NCBI GenBank assembly: GCA_025463515.1
Contig: JAODAQ010000038.1
Coordinates: 1-64,000, forward strand
Reading direction: 5' to 3'
From: Rhodoglobus sp.
GTDB taxonomy: Bacteria; Actinomycetota; Actinomycetes; Actinomycetales; Microbacteriaceae
Length of the DNA: 64,000 nucleotides
Position numbers and translations under genes: made by a program. Below, one piece after another: positions 1 to 9,581 of this stretch; positions within the stretch are counted from its first letter, which is position 1, and each line of letters starts with the position of its first letter. The notes under the pieces are model-generated. The model saw nothing but the letters and a program-made list of their open reading frames with translations, searched no databases and was not told the origin of the DNA.

Positions 1-369
1 GTTGTCGCCGCCCTCCAGCGGAGGGGTGAAGGAAGGGTCGTAGGGCAGCGTCGGGTCGCAGCGCACGCCGTAGTAGTTCTGCACCCGGCGCTCGGTGGGC
101 AGGCCGTTGTCGTCCCAGCCCATCGGGTAGAAGATGTCGCGGCCGCGCATGCGCTGGAACCGCGTGACGAGGTCCATGTGGGTGTAGCTGAACACGTGGC
201 CGATGTGCAGGCTGCCGGAGGCCGTCGGCGGCGGGGTATCGACGGAGAAGATGTTCTCGCGCACGGCCGATGAGCGATCGAACCGGTAGGTGCCCTTGGC
301 CTCCCAGGCCGGCGACCACTTGTCTTCGAGGCCTTCGAGGGCGGGCTTGTCAGGGATGGCGGCGGCCAT
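1..369 (-). CDS. valS: Valyl-tRNA synthetase, N-terminal 123 residues (gene continues beyond the left edge)
   Basis: This class I aminoacyl-tRNA synthetase charges tRNA-Val in the cytosol. Only the first 123 codons lie in the window; the ATG is at 369 on the minus strand and the gene continues to the left. The translation starts MAAAIPDKPALEGLEDKW and contains PPPTASGSLHIGH, the HIGH ATP-binding signature, followed by MGWDDNGLPTERR, which is typical of ValRS. The start is placed directly before the conserved ValRS N-terminus. The gene is divergent from the small gene on the plus strand, so its promoter must lie in or beyond the 17-bp gap. Confidence 0.95.
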   Translation of the reverse strand, partial: MAAAIPDKPALEGLEDKWSPAWEAKGTYRFDRSSAVRENIFSVDTPPPTASGSLHIGHVFSYTHMDLVTRFQRMRGRDIFYPMGWDDNGLPTERRVQNYYGVRCDPTLPYDPSFTPPLEGGDN

Positions 370-386
370 GAGTACTCCGGTTCGAT

Positions 387-740
387 ATGTGCGGCACCGA
401 GTCAGAAGTGGAGGTGCCTGAGTGTGGGTTGTGCTTCGATGGTACCGTGCCCCCGACCACCCGCCGCGTCTCCATCGACCTGCGGAAGAGGCCCCTCGCG
501 CCCTACTTCGGTCTGCGCCCCACGATCGTGATCGAGGGCCGTGCCCAGCCCACGCAGTGGGGCGTCGGTACGTGGCAGCTGCCAGCAGACCGCGACACCG
601 AGGTGCGCGTGTTCCTCTACCGGTTCGGGGTCACGTCGGGGCGGGCATCCATCACCCTCAAGCCCACGGATGCCGCGGCGCTGCGGTACCGGGCGCCGTG
701 GTTCCCCTTCCTGCGGGGAGCGCTCAGCCCGTCACCTTGA
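387..740 (+). CDS. Small hypothetical protein, beta-rich, conserved-looking C-terminal 95 residues
   Basis: I cannot assign a function. The reading frame gives up to 117 residues. The part from TTRRVSIDLRKRP onward has balanced composition and predicted beta strands, ending in APWFPFLRGALSPSP, and reads like a real protein rather than a shadow frame. The first 20 residues look less convincing, so the in-frame GTG at 447 is an alternative start giving about 97 residues; neither start has a clear ribosome-binding site. It is divergent from valS, and its 3' end overlaps the convergent PT-rich membrane-protein gene by 17 bp. Confidence 0.55.
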   Translation: MCGTESEVEVPECGLCFDGTVPPTTRRVSIDLRKRPLAPYFGLRPTIVIEGRAQPTQWGVGTWQLPADRDTEVRVFLYRFGVTSGRASITLKPTDAAALRYRAPWFPFLRGALSPSP

Positions 741-1383
741 CGATGACCGAGTCCTTGCTGCCGTCGGAGCCGACTGCCGTGATCACGTAGGTGTGGCTGC
801 CGGTTCCGCACGTGTAGGTGAAGGGGCGGTAGCCGTCCGGGAAGTCGTTGGTCGAGGTGCCGCTCGCCGGCAGCGAGTCGCCGAAGAAGGGCGACTGGCT
901 CGCGTCGTTGCCGCCGGTGTCGACGCCGAAGTACACGTTGTTGGCGTTCGAGGTCGACCACTTGATCGTGATGACGGGGTCGCTGCCCGCGCAGTCAGCG
1001 CTGGTGGGGTTGATGGTGAAGCTGTCGACCGACGCCTCGGTGCTGGGCGGCGGCGGGGGCGGCGGCTCCTCCGTCTGGGTCGGAGTCGGGGTGGGCGTGG
1101 GCGTCGTGGTGGGCGTCGGCGTCGGGGTGGTGGATGCCGACGCGCTCGGCGTGGGCGTCGGCAGGGCGACCGGCGCGCCGTCGCCGCGGGTGAGGAGCAC
1201 GATCAGCACGATCAGGACGGCGAGCAGCAGCGCCCCGCCGATCGACGAGAGGATGATGATGAGCCGGCGCGACTTGCGCTCCTCGACGACCTCGAGCGGA
1301 ACCGTCGCGGCCGGGGCCTCGAACTTCTCCGTCGGTGCATCGCCCGCGGCATCGAAACGCTGGGTGGGAGTGTCGTCGCTCAT
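724..1383 (-). CDS. Single-pass membrane protein with PT-rich stalk and extracellular Ig-like domain
   Basis: This 219-residue protein has a cytosolic N-terminus (about residues 1-38) containing two TQRF/TEKF-like repeats. One membrane helix follows (about 40-66, IIILSSIGGALLLAVLIVLIVLL). Next come a repetitive Thr-Pro stalk (about 75-115) and a C-terminal domain of about 100 residues with two Cys and an Ig-like strand pattern (SFTINPTS, ITIKWSTS, HTYVITAVG). The arrangement fits a surface protein displayed through the cell wall. The TQRF/TEKF tail resembles segments phosphorylated by Ser/Thr kinases in actinobacterial membrane proteins, but that is inference. Function is unknown. The ATG at 1383 begins MSDDTPTQRF. 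Confidence 0.75.
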   Translation of the reverse strand: MSDDTPTQRFDAAGDAPTEKFEAPAATVPLEVVEERKSRRLIIILSSIGGALLLAVLIVLIVLLTRGDGAPVALPTPTPSASASTTPTPTPTTTPTPTPTPTQTEEPPPPPPPSTEASVDSFTINPTSADCAGSDPVITIKWSTSNANNVYFGVDTGGNDASQSPFFGDSLPASGTSTNDFPDGYRPFTYTCGTGSHTYVITAVGSDGSKDSVIVKVTG

Positions 1384-1485
1384 TCAGGCCCCTCTGAAGG
1401 CTGCGTCCATCGGGGAGAGTCCCCGAGCGAAGGACAGCCTAGGGCCGTTCCTCGCCCGGGGACAACGGGTAATGAGGTGTTTTCG

Positions 1486-2835
1486 CTACTCGGCGATCTC
1501 GTCGACCGGGCGCTTCCAGCGCGCGGCGACGAGGGCGGAGATCAGGGTGATGAGCGAGATCACCCCGAGCACGACGCCGGGGTGCCACCACGCGGCATCC
1601 GTCGCGTTCGACAGGCCCTGGGTGACGAGCGGGATGAAGCCGGAGATCGTCGCCGCGATCGCGTAGGCGATGGCCATGGCGCTGTAGCGGACGGGCCCGC
1701 CGAAGATGTTCGCCATGAGGCCGCCGAGGCCGGCCCACGCGAGCGTGGGGAGGATGCCGCCGATGATCATCGTCCCGACCAGGATCTGGAAGGTCGCGAA
1801 CTGCAGCAGGTAGTACATCGGGAAGGCGATGACGAGCGTGCCGATGGCCCCGATGAGGACGACGCGCGCCGGGCCGATGCGGTTGGCGAGCAGCCCGAAC
1901 AGCGGGATCGTCACGAACTGCAGCAGGCTGCCGATCAGGGTGGCGAGGGCGAGGTCGGGGTACGAGAACCCGAGGACGCTGATGCCGTAGCCGATCGTGT
2001 ACGTGTTCATGAGCGCGTACGAGCCGATGCCCAGCAGGGCGGCGCCGATCGCAACGATGATCGCGACCGGGTACTTGCGGAACGCGGCGAGCACCGGAAT
2101 GCGCTCGCGCTTGTCCGCGGCGAGGATCGTCTTGAACACGGGGGTCTCGTCGATCGAGAGCCGCAGCCAGAGCGAAACCAGGAGGAGCGGGAACGCGACG
2201 AGGAACGGGATCCGCCAGCCCCACGCGAGCATGTCCGGCCCGGAGATGACCAGCGGCAGGATGATCAGGAGCGCGGCGGTGAGCGTGGTGCCTACCGGGG
2301 AGCCGAGCTGGGGGAGCGCGGCGTAGAACCCGCGGCGCTTCGGCTCGACCTGCTCGACGGCGATCAGGATTCCGCCGCTCCACTCGCCGCCGAGCGAGAG
2401 GCCCTGGATCACGCGCAGGAGCAGGAGGAGGATCGGCGCGGCGAGCCCGATGGTCGCGAAGTCCGGCAGGAGGCCGATGGCCCCGGTCGCCAGGCCCATG
2501 ATCGTGATCGTGATGATCAGGGTCGCCTTGCGGCCGATCCGGTCGCCGATGTTGCCGAAGATGATAGCGCCGATCGGGCGGACGACGAAGGCGACGGCTA
2601 TCGATGCGAACGACGCGAGAAGGCCTGCCGCCGGGTCGAGTTCGGGGAAGAACAGAGCCGGGGCGAAGATCGCGCTGAAGTAGGCGAAGACGTAGAAGTC
2701 GAAGGATTCGAGGGAGGAGCCGACGAGTGCGGCCCAGACTGCCTTACGGGCCTTGGCGGGCTCGTACTGCGGGACGGGTACTGCTTCTGTAGTGGTTGGC
2801 GCTTTGCCACTGGTGATAGTCACGCTCACAGTCAA
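1486..2835 (-). CDS. MFS transporter, metabolite:H+ symporter (MHS) family
   Basis: This 449-residue protein has 12 predicted membrane helices. It is closest to the MHS group of the major facilitator superfamily (ProP, ShiA, KgtP relatives), which import osmolytes, dicarboxylates or shikimate with protons. Family signs are the loop GNIGDRIGRKATL between helices 2 and 3, the segment SLGGEWSGGILIAVEQ and the following PKRRGFYAALPQLGSPVG. Substrate cannot be read from the sequence. The gene diverges from a GntR-family regulator 57 bp away; the operator-like inverted repeat in that gap could control both genes. The start ATG at 2835 gives a normal cytosolic N-terminus. Confidence 0.85.
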   Translation of the reverse strand: MTVSVTITSGKAPTTTEAVPVPQYEPAKARKAVWAALVGSSLESFDFYVFAYFSAIFAPALFFPELDPAAGLLASFASIAVAFVVRPIGAIIFGNIGDRIGRKATLIITITIMGLATGAIGLLPDFATIGLAAPILLLLLRVIQGLSLGGEWSGGILIAVEQVEPKRRGFYAALPQLGSPVGTTLTAALLIILPLVISGPDMLAWGWRIPFLVAFPLLLVSLWLRLSIDETPVFKTILAADKRERIPVLAAFRKYPVAIIVAIGAALLGIGSYALMNTYTIGYGISVLGFSYPDLALATLIGSLLQFVTIPLFGLLANRIGPARVVLIGAIGTLVIAFPMYYLLQFATFQILVGTMIIGGILPTLAWAGLGGLMANIFGGPVRYSAMAIAYAIAATISGFIPLVTQGLSNATDAAWWHPGVVLGVISLITLISALVAARWKRPVDEIAE

Positions 2836-2869
2836 GCATCAGAAATGCAGATCCATTCCCACAAGTTGT

Positions 2870-2884
2870 TCTAGTTGAGCTAGA
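2870..2884. promoter_or_regulatory. Operator-like inverted repeat TCTAG-N5-CTAGA between the MHS transporter and GntR genes
   Basis: Perfect 5-bp arms (TCTAG at 2870-2874, CTAGA at 2880-2884) sit just before the GntR-family start codon. The sequence TAGAGT at 2881-2886, a possible -10 box, ends six bases before the ATG. There is no ribosome-binding site, which fits a leaderless transcript. Autoregulation by the adjacent GntR protein is inferred. Confidence 0.4.
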
Positions 2885-2892
2885 GTAATTAC

Positions 2893-3243
2893 ATGTACCT
2901 CTCCGTTGACGCCGGCTCCGCGACCCCGCTCTTCGAGCAGCTCGTGGCGGGCATCCGGGCGCAGGTCATCGACGGCTCCTTGAGCCAGGGCGAGCGGCTC
3001 CCCGCCGCGCGCGAGCTGGCCGAGTCCCTCGATGTCAACGTCCACACGGTGCTGCGCTCGTACCAGGTGCTGCGGGATGAGGGGTTCCTCGACCTGCGCC
3101 GCGGCCGCGGCGCGGTGGTGGCATCCCGGGTCAGGGACTACGCACAGCTCGAGCGCGACATCGACCGGGTAGTCGCCGAGGCACGCAAGCTCGATCTCAC
3201 CGCCAACGCGCTCACCGCGCTCATCAGGAAGGCCTACGAATGA
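2893..3243 (+). CDS. GntR-family transcriptional regulator, YtrA type
   Basis: This 116-residue DNA-binding protein carries an N-terminal winged helix-turn-helix (PLFEQLVAGIRAQVIDG, then RLPAARELAESLDVNVHTVLRSYQVLRDEGFL) and a short C-terminal helix only, the hallmark of the YtrA subfamily. These regulators usually control adjacent transport genes and themselves. The stop overlaps the start of the downstream DUF1648 gene (ATGA), so the two are translationally coupled. The divergent MHS transporter is a second likely target. The start is the ATG at 2893, which lacks a ribosome-binding site. Confidence 0.88.
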   Translation: MYLSVDAGSATPLFEQLVAGIRAQVIDGSLSQGERLPAARELAESLDVNVHTVLRSYQVLRDEGFLDLRRGRGAVVASRVRDYAQLERDIDRVVAEARKLDLTANALTALIRKAYE

Positions 3244-4223
3244 CCGCACACGCCCGGTCCGTCGTCATCGGCGTCATCGTCCCGCTGCTCATCGCGCTCG
3301 CCGCCCTGGTCGCCATGGTGGTGTCGCTGCCGCAGCTGCCGTCGCCGCTCGCGGTGCACTGGGGGCCGAGCGGCGCCCCCGACCGGTTCGGCGACCCCGT
3401 CGGCGGGTTCATCCTGGTCGCCCTGTTCGGCCTCGCCTGGAGCGCGTTCGCCTTCGTCATCGCCCGCCCGCTCGCCGGGCACGAGTACCCCGCGTTCAAC
3501 CAGCGCCTGGTGCTCGCGATCGGCCCGTTCATGCTCACGCTCATCGGCGTGCTCCTGGCGGGCTCGTTCCTGATCCAGCGCGGTATTCCGGATGCCCGCA
3601 CCGGCCCCTCCCTGACGCCCGTCCTGATCACCGCCGCAGTCGCAGCGCTCGTGCTCGGCGCTGCCGCGTGGTTCGCGCTGCCGAAGCACGCGGCTCCCGC
3701 CGGGCCAGCCGCCACCGCGCCGGAGGCGCTCGACCTCGCGGCGGGGGAGCGCGCGGTCTGGACCCGCCACGTGCAGGTCTCACAGCTGATGTCGGTAGTC
3801 CTCGTGGCCATCCTCGTCGTCGCTCTTGTCGGCGGCGGCATCGCGATGTGGCTCGCGGCGCCGACCTGGGTGTTCGTGCTCTGGGTGGTGCTGTACGCGG
3901 TGATCATCGTGGGCGTGATCGGCACGCTCTCCTGGCGGGTGACCGTCGACGAGCGCGGGTTCCTCGCGCGCTCCGTGTTCGGCTACCCGCGCTTCACCGT
4001 GCCGCTCGCGGAGGTCGACTCGGCGCGAGGCGTCTCGGCGAGCGCGCTCCGCGAGTTCGGCGGATACGGCATCCGCTGGGCGGGCACGGGGCGCTGGGGC
4101 GTCATCACGCGCTCCGGCGAGGCGCTCGAGGTGAAGCGCACCAACGGCAGCTCGGTGACCGTTACCGTGTCGCAAGCTGCAACCGGTGCCGCTCTGCTGA
4201 ACTCGCTGGCCCGCCGCGCATAG
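3240..4223 (+). CDS. DUF1648-domain integral membrane protein
   Basis: This 327-residue protein has about six predicted membrane helices. The N-terminal region contains the DUF1648 signature (LPSPLAVHWGPSGAPDRFGDP). A further pair of helices (about 180-220) leads into a soluble C-terminal beta-rich domain (about 225-327, WRVTVDERGFLARSVFG). DUF1648 proteins are often encoded with YtrA-like or autorepressor regulators, as here: the ATG overlaps the regulator stop by 4 bp. Biochemical function is unknown; a role in an envelope-stress or transport response is only inferred from the pairing. Confidence 0.8.
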   Translation: MTAHARSVVIGVIVPLLIALAALVAMVVSLPQLPSPLAVHWGPSGAPDRFGDPVGGFILVALFGLAWSAFAFVIARPLAGHEYPAFNQRLVLAIGPFMLTLIGVLLAGSFLIQRGIPDARTGPSLTPVLITAAVAALVLGAAAWFALPKHAAPAGPAATAPEALDLAAGERAVWTRHVQVSQLMSVVLVAILVVALVGGGIAMWLAAPTWVFVLWVVLYAVIIVGVIGTLSWRVTVDERGFLARSVFGYPRFTVPLAEVDSARGVSASALREFGGYGIRWAGTGRWGVITRSGEALEVKRTNGSSVTVTVSQAATGAALLNSLARRA

Positions 4224-4224
4224 A

Positions 4225-4393
4225 ATGGGTGGGCAGGCAGTGATCCGCTATCCACGGGGAGCCTCCGGAAGAACGGCCAGCGTTGAACAGATGCTGACCC
4301 ACTAGAACCGGACAGCAGTTTGAGTGGCCCGTGCAAACGGGCAAGCGGGGTGGTACCGCGGCGGAAGTCGTCCTCGTGTCAACAAGGAGCCAC
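4225..4393 (+). promoter_or_regulatory. T-box riboswitch of ileS, translational type
   Basis: The leader carries the T-box core GGGTGGTACCGCG at 4348-4360, which binds the uncharged tRNA acceptor end, preceded by a hairpin CCCGTGCAAACGGG. Stem I candidates near 4231-4262 contain two ATC triplets (4243-4245 and 4250-4252) that could be the isoleucine specifier codon. No terminator with a T-tract follows. Instead TCCT at 4371-4374 can pair with AGGA in the ileS ribosome-binding site (4384-4389), fitting the actinobacterial design in which uncharged tRNA-Ile frees the ribosome-binding site. The exact 5' end and stem I folding are approximate. Confidence 0.85.
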
Positions 4394-7300
4394 ATGCCGT
4401 ACCCCCGCCACAGCGCCAATTCAGACGGCACCGATGAGCCGATCCAGCCGTCGCCGCGCTTCCCGGAGATCGAGAAGCGCGTGCTCGCCTACTGGAAGCA
4501 GGACGACACCTTCCAGGCGTCCATCGACCAGCGCGAGGGCGCTCCCGAATGGGTGTTCTACGACGGCCCGCCGTTCGCGAACGGCCTGCCGCACTACGGC
4601 CACCTCCTGACCGGATACGCGAAGGACCTGTTCCCGCGCTTCCAGACGATGCGCGGCAAGCAGGTGCACCGCCGCTTCGGCTGGGACACCCACGGCCTGC
4701 CCGCCGAGCTCGAGGCCATGCGCCAGCTCGGCATCACCGAGAAGTCGCAGATCGAGGAGATGGGCATCGCGGTGTTCAACGCGAAGGCCCGCGAGTCGGT
4801 GCTCGAGTACACGAAGGAGTGGGAGGACTACGTCACCCGCCAGGCCCGCTGGGTCGACTTCGAGAACGACTACAAGACGCTGGATGTCACGTTCATGGAG
4901 TCCGTGATCTGGGCGTTCAAGCAGCTGCACACGAAGGGCCTCGCCTACGAGGGCTACCGCGTGCTGCCGTACTGCTGGCATGACGAGACTCCGCTGTCGA
5001 ACCACGAGCTGCGCATGGACGACGACGTCTACAAGATGCGCCAGGACCAGTCCGTCACGGTCACCTTCCCGCTCGACGGCGCCAAGGCCGAGAGCCTCGG
5101 GCTCACCGCGGTGAAGGCCCTGGCCTGGACCACGACCCCGTGGACCCTCCCGACGAACCTCGCGCTCGCCGTGGGACCGGAGATCGAGTACTCCGTGGTG
5201 CCGAGCGGCCCGCTGGGCGCGGGGGACGGCTCGGCAGAGGGAGTCGCCGACTACCTCCTCGCCTCCGACACGGTCGGCGCGTACGCGAAGGACCTGGGCT
5301 ACTCCTCGCCGGCTGAGGCTCTCGAAGCGGTAACCCGCACGCTCAAGGGCGCCGAGCTCGAGGGCGTGCGCTACGCCCGGCTCTGGGACTACTACGCCGA
5401 CACCGAGGAGTGGGGCACGCAGAACGCGTGGCAGATCCTCGTCGCGGACTACGTCGCCACCGGCGAGGGCACGGGCATCGTGCACCAGGCGCCCGCCTAC
5501 GGCGAGGACGACCAACTGGTCTGCGCCGCGGCGGGCATCCCGGTCATCCTGTCGGTTGATGACGGCGGCAAGTTCCTTCACAACATCACGGATGTCGCGG
5601 GCCTGCAGGTCTTCGACGGCAACAAGCCGCTCACCCAGAAGCTGCGCACCGACGGCCGCCTGCTGCGGGTCGCGAGCTACGAGCACAGCTACCCGCACTG
5701 CTGGCGATGCCGCAACCCGCTCATCTACAAGGCCGTCTCGAGCTGGTTCGTGAAGGTCCCGGAGTTCCGCGACCGCATGGGCGAGCTCAACCAGGAGATC
5801 AACTGGGTTCCGGACAACGTCAAGGACGGCCAGTTCGGCAAGTGGATCGGCAATGCCCGCGACTGGTCGATCAGCCGCAACCGCTACTGGGGCAGCCCCA
5901 TCCCGGTGTGGAAGAGCGACGACCCCGCCTACCCGCGCATCGACGTGTACGGCTCGCTCGCCGAGCTCGAGGCCGACTTCGGCACGCTCCCGCTCAACGA
6001 GAAGGGCGAGCCCGACCTGCACCGCCCGTACATCGACGACCTCACGCGCCCGAACCCGGACGACCCCACCGGACGGTCGACGATGCGCCGCATCGAGGAC
6101 GTGCTCGACGTGTGGTTCGACTCCGGCTCCATGCCGTTCGCCCAGGTGCACTACCCGTTCGAGAACCAGGAGTTCTTCGAGGCGCACAACCCCGCGGACT
6201 TCATCGTCGAGTACATCGGCCAGACCCGCGGCTGGTTCTACCTGTTGCACGTGCTGTCGACGGCGCTCTTCGACCGGCCCGCCTTCAAGAACGTGATCAG
6301 CCACGGCATCGTGCTCGGCTCGGACGGGCAGAAGATGTCCAAGAGCCTGCGCAACTACCCCGACGTCAACGAGGTGTTCGACCGCGACGGGGCGGACGCC
6401 ATGCGGTGGTTCCTCATGTCGTCCTCCGTGATCCGCGGCGGCAACCTCGTCGTCACCGAGGAGGGCATCCGCGAGGGGGTCCGGCAGCTGCTGCTGCCGC
6501 TGTGGAGCACGTACTACTTCTTCACCCTGTACGCGAACGCCGACGGCTACGAGGCCTCGATCAGGACCGCGGCGCCCGAGAACGTGCTCGACCGCTACAT
6601 CCTCGCCAAGACCGGCGAGCTGGTCGACGCCGTCACCATCGACCTCGAGAGCCTCGACAGCCCGGTCGCGGCCAACAAGCTGCGCGACTTCGCCGACGTG
6701 CTCACCAACTGGTACGTGCGCCGCAGCCGCGACCGCTTCTGGCAGGGTGACAAGGACGCCTTCGACACTCTGTACACCGTGCTCGAGACGGTCACGCGCG
6801 TGGCCGCTCCGCTCATCCCGCTCGTGGCCGACGAGATGTGGCGCGGCCTCACGGGAGGCCGCAGCGTGCACCTCGAGGACTGGCCGGACCCGAAGCAGTA
6901 CCCCTACGACCCCGAGCTCGTGGCGGAGATGGACTACGTGCGCGAGATCGCGTCCGCCGGCCTCGCGCTGCGCAAGTCGCGCAACCTGCGCGTGCGGCTG
7001 CCGCTGGCGAAGCTCACGGTGGTCACCACCCGCACCGACTGGTTCGACGGGGTGGAGGGCATCCTGCGCGACGAGCTCAACGTCAAGAGCGTGACGTTCC
7101 TCGGGGCGGCGGACCCCGGCGACTTCGGCATCACCCAGAAGCTCACGGTCAACGCCCGTGCGCTGGGGCCGCGCCTCGGCAAGCAGGTGCAGCAGGTCAT
7201 CCAGGCCGCGAAGGCCGGCACGTGGGTGTCGACAAGCTCAACCGGCGTAACCGTCGACGGCGTCGAGCTGTTCGAAGGCGAGTTCGACCTCGAGCTCGAG

Positions 7301-7702
7301 GCCGCCGACGAGTCGAGCGCGATCGCGTTCCTCGGCGACGGCGGGTTCGTGCTCCTCGACACCGAGCTCACGCCGGAGCTTCTCGCCGAGGGCTTCGCGC
7401 GCGACGTCATCCGCTCCATCCAGGACACCCGCAAGGCCGCCGGCCTCGACGTGAGCGACCGGATCGTTCTCACGATCACCGGCGGGCACAAGGCCGACAT
7501 CGGTGCGCTCGGCGTCTTCGTCGAGACCATCGCCGCTGAGACCCTCGCGGTCGAGGCGACCTTCACGGAGGCGGTCGACCCCGAGTTCGCCGCTCTCGAT
7601 GCGCCCGCCGGGACCCAGCGCACGGTGCTGGCTGTCGGGCAGTACTCGAATGCTGGTGTACTTGTCATCGACGTGACGAAGTCGGGAGCTGTTGATGTCT
7701 GA
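4394..7702 (+). CDS. ileS: Isoleucyl-tRNA synthetase, long eukaryotic-like type (IleRS2-like)
   Basis: The enzyme charges tRNA-Ile in the cytosol. The 1102-residue protein has the class I signature HYGH at residues 67-70 ([10 protein letters not shown]) and KMSKS at 647-651. Between them lies the editing domain, and after them the anticodon-binding and long C-terminal domains. The length and the [12 protein letters not shown] context fit the IleRS2 group, members of which are often mupirocin-tolerant; that is family knowledge, not shown here. The start is the ATG at 4394 preceded by AAGGAG; an upstream in-frame GTG at 4331 lies inside the T-box and is rejected. The stop overlaps folC by 8 bp. 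Confidence 0.97.
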   Translation: MPYPRHSANSDGTDEPIQPSPRFPEIEKRVLAYWKQDDTFQASIDQREGAPEWVFYDGPPFANGLPHYGHLLTGYAKDLFPRFQTMRGKQVHRRFGWDTHGLPAELEAMRQLGITEKSQIEEMGIAVFNAKARESVLEYTKEWEDYVTRQARWVDFENDYKTLDVTFMESVIWAFKQLHTKGLAYEGYRVLPYCWHDETPLSNHELRMDDDVYKMRQDQSVTVTFPLDGAKAESLGLTAVKALAWTTTPWTLPTNLALAVGPEIEYSVVPSGPLGAGDGSAEGVADYLLASDTVGAYAKDLGYSSPAEALEAVTRTLKGAELEGVRYARLWDYYADTEEWGTQNAWQILVADYVATGEGTGIVHQAPAYGEDDQLVCAAAGIPVILSVDDGGKFLHNITDVAGLQVFDGNKPLTQKLRTDGRLLRVASYEHSYPHCWRCRNPLIYKAVSSWFVKVPEFRDRMGELNQEINWVPDNVKDGQFGKWIGNARDWSISRNRYWGSPIPVWKSDDPAYPRIDVYGSLAELEADFGTLPLNEKGEPDLHRPYIDDLTRPNPDDPTGRSTMRRIEDVLDVWFDSGSMPFAQVHYPFENQEFFEAHNPADFIVEYIGQTRGWFYLLHVLSTALFDRPAFKNVISHGIVLGSDGQKMSKSLRNYPDVNEVFDRDGADAMRWFLMSSSVIRGGNLVVTEEGIREGVRQLLLPLWSTYYFFTLYANADGYEASIRTAAPENVLDRYILAKTGELVDAVTIDLESLDSPVAANKLRDFADVLTNWYVRRSRDRFWQGDKDAFDTLYTVLETVTRVAAPLIPLVADEMWRGLTGGRSVHLEDWPDPKQYPYDPELVAEMDYVREIASAGLALRKSRNLRVRLPLAKLTVVTTRTDWFDGVEGILRDELNVKSVTFLGAADPGDFGITQKLTVNARALGPRLGKQVQQVIQAAKAGTWVSTSSTGVTVDGVELFEGEFDLELEAADESSAIAFLGDGGFVLLDTELTPELLAEGFARDVIRSIQDTRKAAGLDVSDRIVLTITGGHKADIGALGVFVETIAAETLAVEATFTEAVDPEFAALDAPAGTQRTVLAVGQYSNAGVLVIDVTKSGAVDV

Positions 7703-9176
7703 TCGCGAAGAGTTCGATGAGCTGGACGAGGGCGAGCCCTCGCAGAACCCGCTGGCCGACCTGAGCCCGTTCGCCGACGGCAACGAGGGCACCAACCTCG
7801 ACGAGGACTCGGACTTCGAGCTCGAGGACGCCGAGTACCAGGAGGACGCCGACCGCGTCTACGCCGAACTGCTCGCGCGCATCGGGGAGGCCGCCCCGCA
7901 GCCGCGCCTCGACGCGACCCGGCGTGCCCTCGAGCTGCTGGGCGACCCGCAGCGCTCGTACCCGATAGTCCATGTCACCGGCACGAACGGCAAGACCTCG
8001 ACGAGCCGCATGACGGAGAGCATCCTGCGCGCCTACGGCCTGCGCACCGGGCTCATGACCAGCCCGCACCTCGTGCGCGTCAACGAGCGCATCGTGGTCG
8101 ACGGGCACCCGATCTCCAACCGCGCGCTCGCCGCCAACTGGGACGACGTGCGCCCGTTCATCGAGCTCGTCGACTCGCAGCTCGAGACCGAGGGGGAGGA
8201 GCCGCTGACCTTCTTCGAGGCGCTCACCGTGCTCGCCTTCGCGAGCTTCGCCGACGCGCCCGTCGATGTCGCCGTGATCGAGGTCGGCATGGGCGGCGAG
8301 TGGGACTCCACCAACGTCGGCGACGGGCAGGTCGCCGTGTTCGCGCCGATCGCGCTCGACCACACTCAGCGCCTCGGCTCGACAGTCGCCGAGATCGCCC
8401 GCACCAAGGCCGGGATCATCAAGCCGGCGGCGGCAGTCGTCTCAGCCTCCCAGGCGCCGGATGCCCTCGCCGAGCTCGAGCGGGCGGCCGAGCTCACGGA
8501 GTCCACCCTCGCGGTGGAGGGCTCGGCGTTCGAGCTGCTCGCCTCGACCGTTGCCGTAGGCGGACAGGTCATCTCCGTCCGGGGCCTCGCCGGCACCTAC
8601 AGCGACCTGTTCCTCCCGCTCTTCGGCGACCACCAGGGCCACAACGCGGCACTCGCGATCGCGGCGGTCGAGTCGTTCCTCGGCGGCGGCACGCAGCCGC
8701 TCGTGGGCGATGTCCTCGCGGAGGGCCTGGCGACGGCGACCTCGCCCGGGCGCCTGCAGATCATCGGCACCGACCCGACCGTGCTCGTGGATGCCGCGCA
8801 CAACCCGCACGGCGCCGCAGCCCTCGCGACCGCCCTCAAGGCGTACTTCACCTTCGACGAGATCACGATCGTGCTGGGCGTGCTGCAGGACAAGGACGCG
8901 CGCGGCATCATCGAGGCCCTCGCCCCCGTGGCGGAGCGCTTCCACGTGACGCAGTCGCAGTCCGAGCGCGCGGTGCCGTACGAGCAGCTGGCCGAGCTCG
9001 TGCTCGAGCTCACCCACGAGGACGCGACCTACCAGTTCGCGAGCTTCGAGCACGCGGTGCAGGATGCCCGGGTCTGGGCCTCACAGGCACCCCGTCGCGC
9101 GGTGGTGGTGACCGGGTCGATCACCCTCGTCGGCGAGGCCATCGAGCTCGCCGCCGCCGAGAAGTGGAAGCCGTGA
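7695..9176 (+). CDS. folC: Bifunctional dihydrofolate synthase/folylpolyglutamate synthase
   Basis: FolC adds glutamate to dihydropteroate and to reduced folates using ATP. The 493-residue protein has an acidic N-terminal extension of about 55 residues not found in short family members. The Mur-ligase P-loop GTNGKT follows at residues 96-101, then the folate-synthase segment [14 protein letters not shown] and the C-terminal DAAHNPHG motif. The ATG at 7695 with GGAG at 7684-7687 is preferred to the TTG three bases upstream. It overlaps ileS by 8 bp, and its last codon overlaps the next gene (GTGA), giving a tightly coupled ileS-folC-DUF4233-ndk operon. Confidence 0.95.
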   Translation: MSDREEFDELDEGEPSQNPLADLSPFADGNEGTNLDEDSDFELEDAEYQEDADRVYAELLARIGEAAPQPRLDATRRALELLGDPQRSYPIVHVTGTNGKTSTSRMTESILRAYGLRTGLMTSPHLVRVNERIVVDGHPISNRALAANWDDVRPFIELVDSQLETEGEEPLTFFEALTVLAFASFADAPVDVAVIEVGMGGEWDSTNVGDGQVAVFAPIALDHTQRLGSTVAEIARTKAGIIKPAAAVVSASQAPDALAELERAAELTESTLAVEGSAFELLASTVAVGGQVISVRGLAGTYSDLFLPLFGDHQGHNAALAIAAVESFLGGGTQPLVGDVLAEGLATATSPGRLQIIGTDPTVLVDAAHNPHGAAALATALKAYFTFDEITIVLGVLQDKDARGIIEALAPVAERFHVTQSQSERAVPYEQLAELVLELTHEDATYQFASFEHAVQDARVWASQAPRRAVVVTGSITLVGEAIELAAAEKWKP

Positions 9177-9580
9177 GCGGGCCGAGTAGGCCGCCCGCGG
9201 CCGTATCGAGGCCTCGCCGCGCCCGCAGCACCACCGAGTCGCTGCTGAGCATCGTGCTCGGGCTCGAGGCGATCCTCATGTTCTTCGTCACGCTCACGGC
9301 GTTCGGCCTCAAGGCCGTGCCGCCCGTGACCGCCTTCGTGGGCGGCGGCGTTCTCATCGTGCTGCTCGTGCTGGTGGCCGGGCTCCTGCGCTACCGCTGG
9401 GGAGTGTGGCTGGGCTGGGTGCTGCAGGCGGTTCTCGTTGCCACGGGCATCCTGCTGCCCATCATGTTCCTCGTCGCGGCGGCGTTCGTCGCGATCTGGG
9501 TCTACTGCTTCATCAAGGGGCGCCAGATCGATGCTCTTCGTCGATTGAGCCCGTCGAAATCCAACCAACAGGAGTCATGA
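9173..9580 (+). CDS. DUF4233 small membrane protein
   Basis: This 135-residue protein starts at a GTG that overlaps the folC stop by 4 bp. After a basic N-terminus (about residues 1-22) it has four predicted helices, e.g. LLSIVLGLEAILMFFVTL and FVGGGVLIVLLVLVAGLL, with a short polar tail. Placement between folC and ndk is a conserved actinobacterial arrangement for DUF4233 proteins. Function is unknown. The stop is one base from the ndk start, so it is in the same transcript. Confidence 0.85.
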   Translation: MSGPSRPPAAVSRPRRARSTTESLLSIVLGLEAILMFFVTLTAFGLKAVPPVTAFVGGGVLIVLLVLVAGLLRYRWGVWLGWVLQAVLVATGILLPIMFLVAAAFVAIWVYCFIKGRQIDALRRLSPSKSNQQES

Positions 9581-9581
9581 C

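Noticed and set aside
1075-1155. GT/GGCGTGGGCGTC repeats that look like a tandem-repeat array
   Set aside because: They encode the Thr-Pro stalk of the membrane protein, so they are coding low complexity.
541-2874. 777-codon plus-strand frame opposite the PT-rich and MHS genes
   Set aside because: Extremely Arg/Glu/Asp/Gly-rich shadow with no domain; the minus-strand genes have clear family motifs.
4421-6871. 816-codon minus-strand frame opposite ileS
   Set aside because: Typical high-GC antisense shadow rich in Val, Arg, Asp and Leu; ileS on the other strand is certain.
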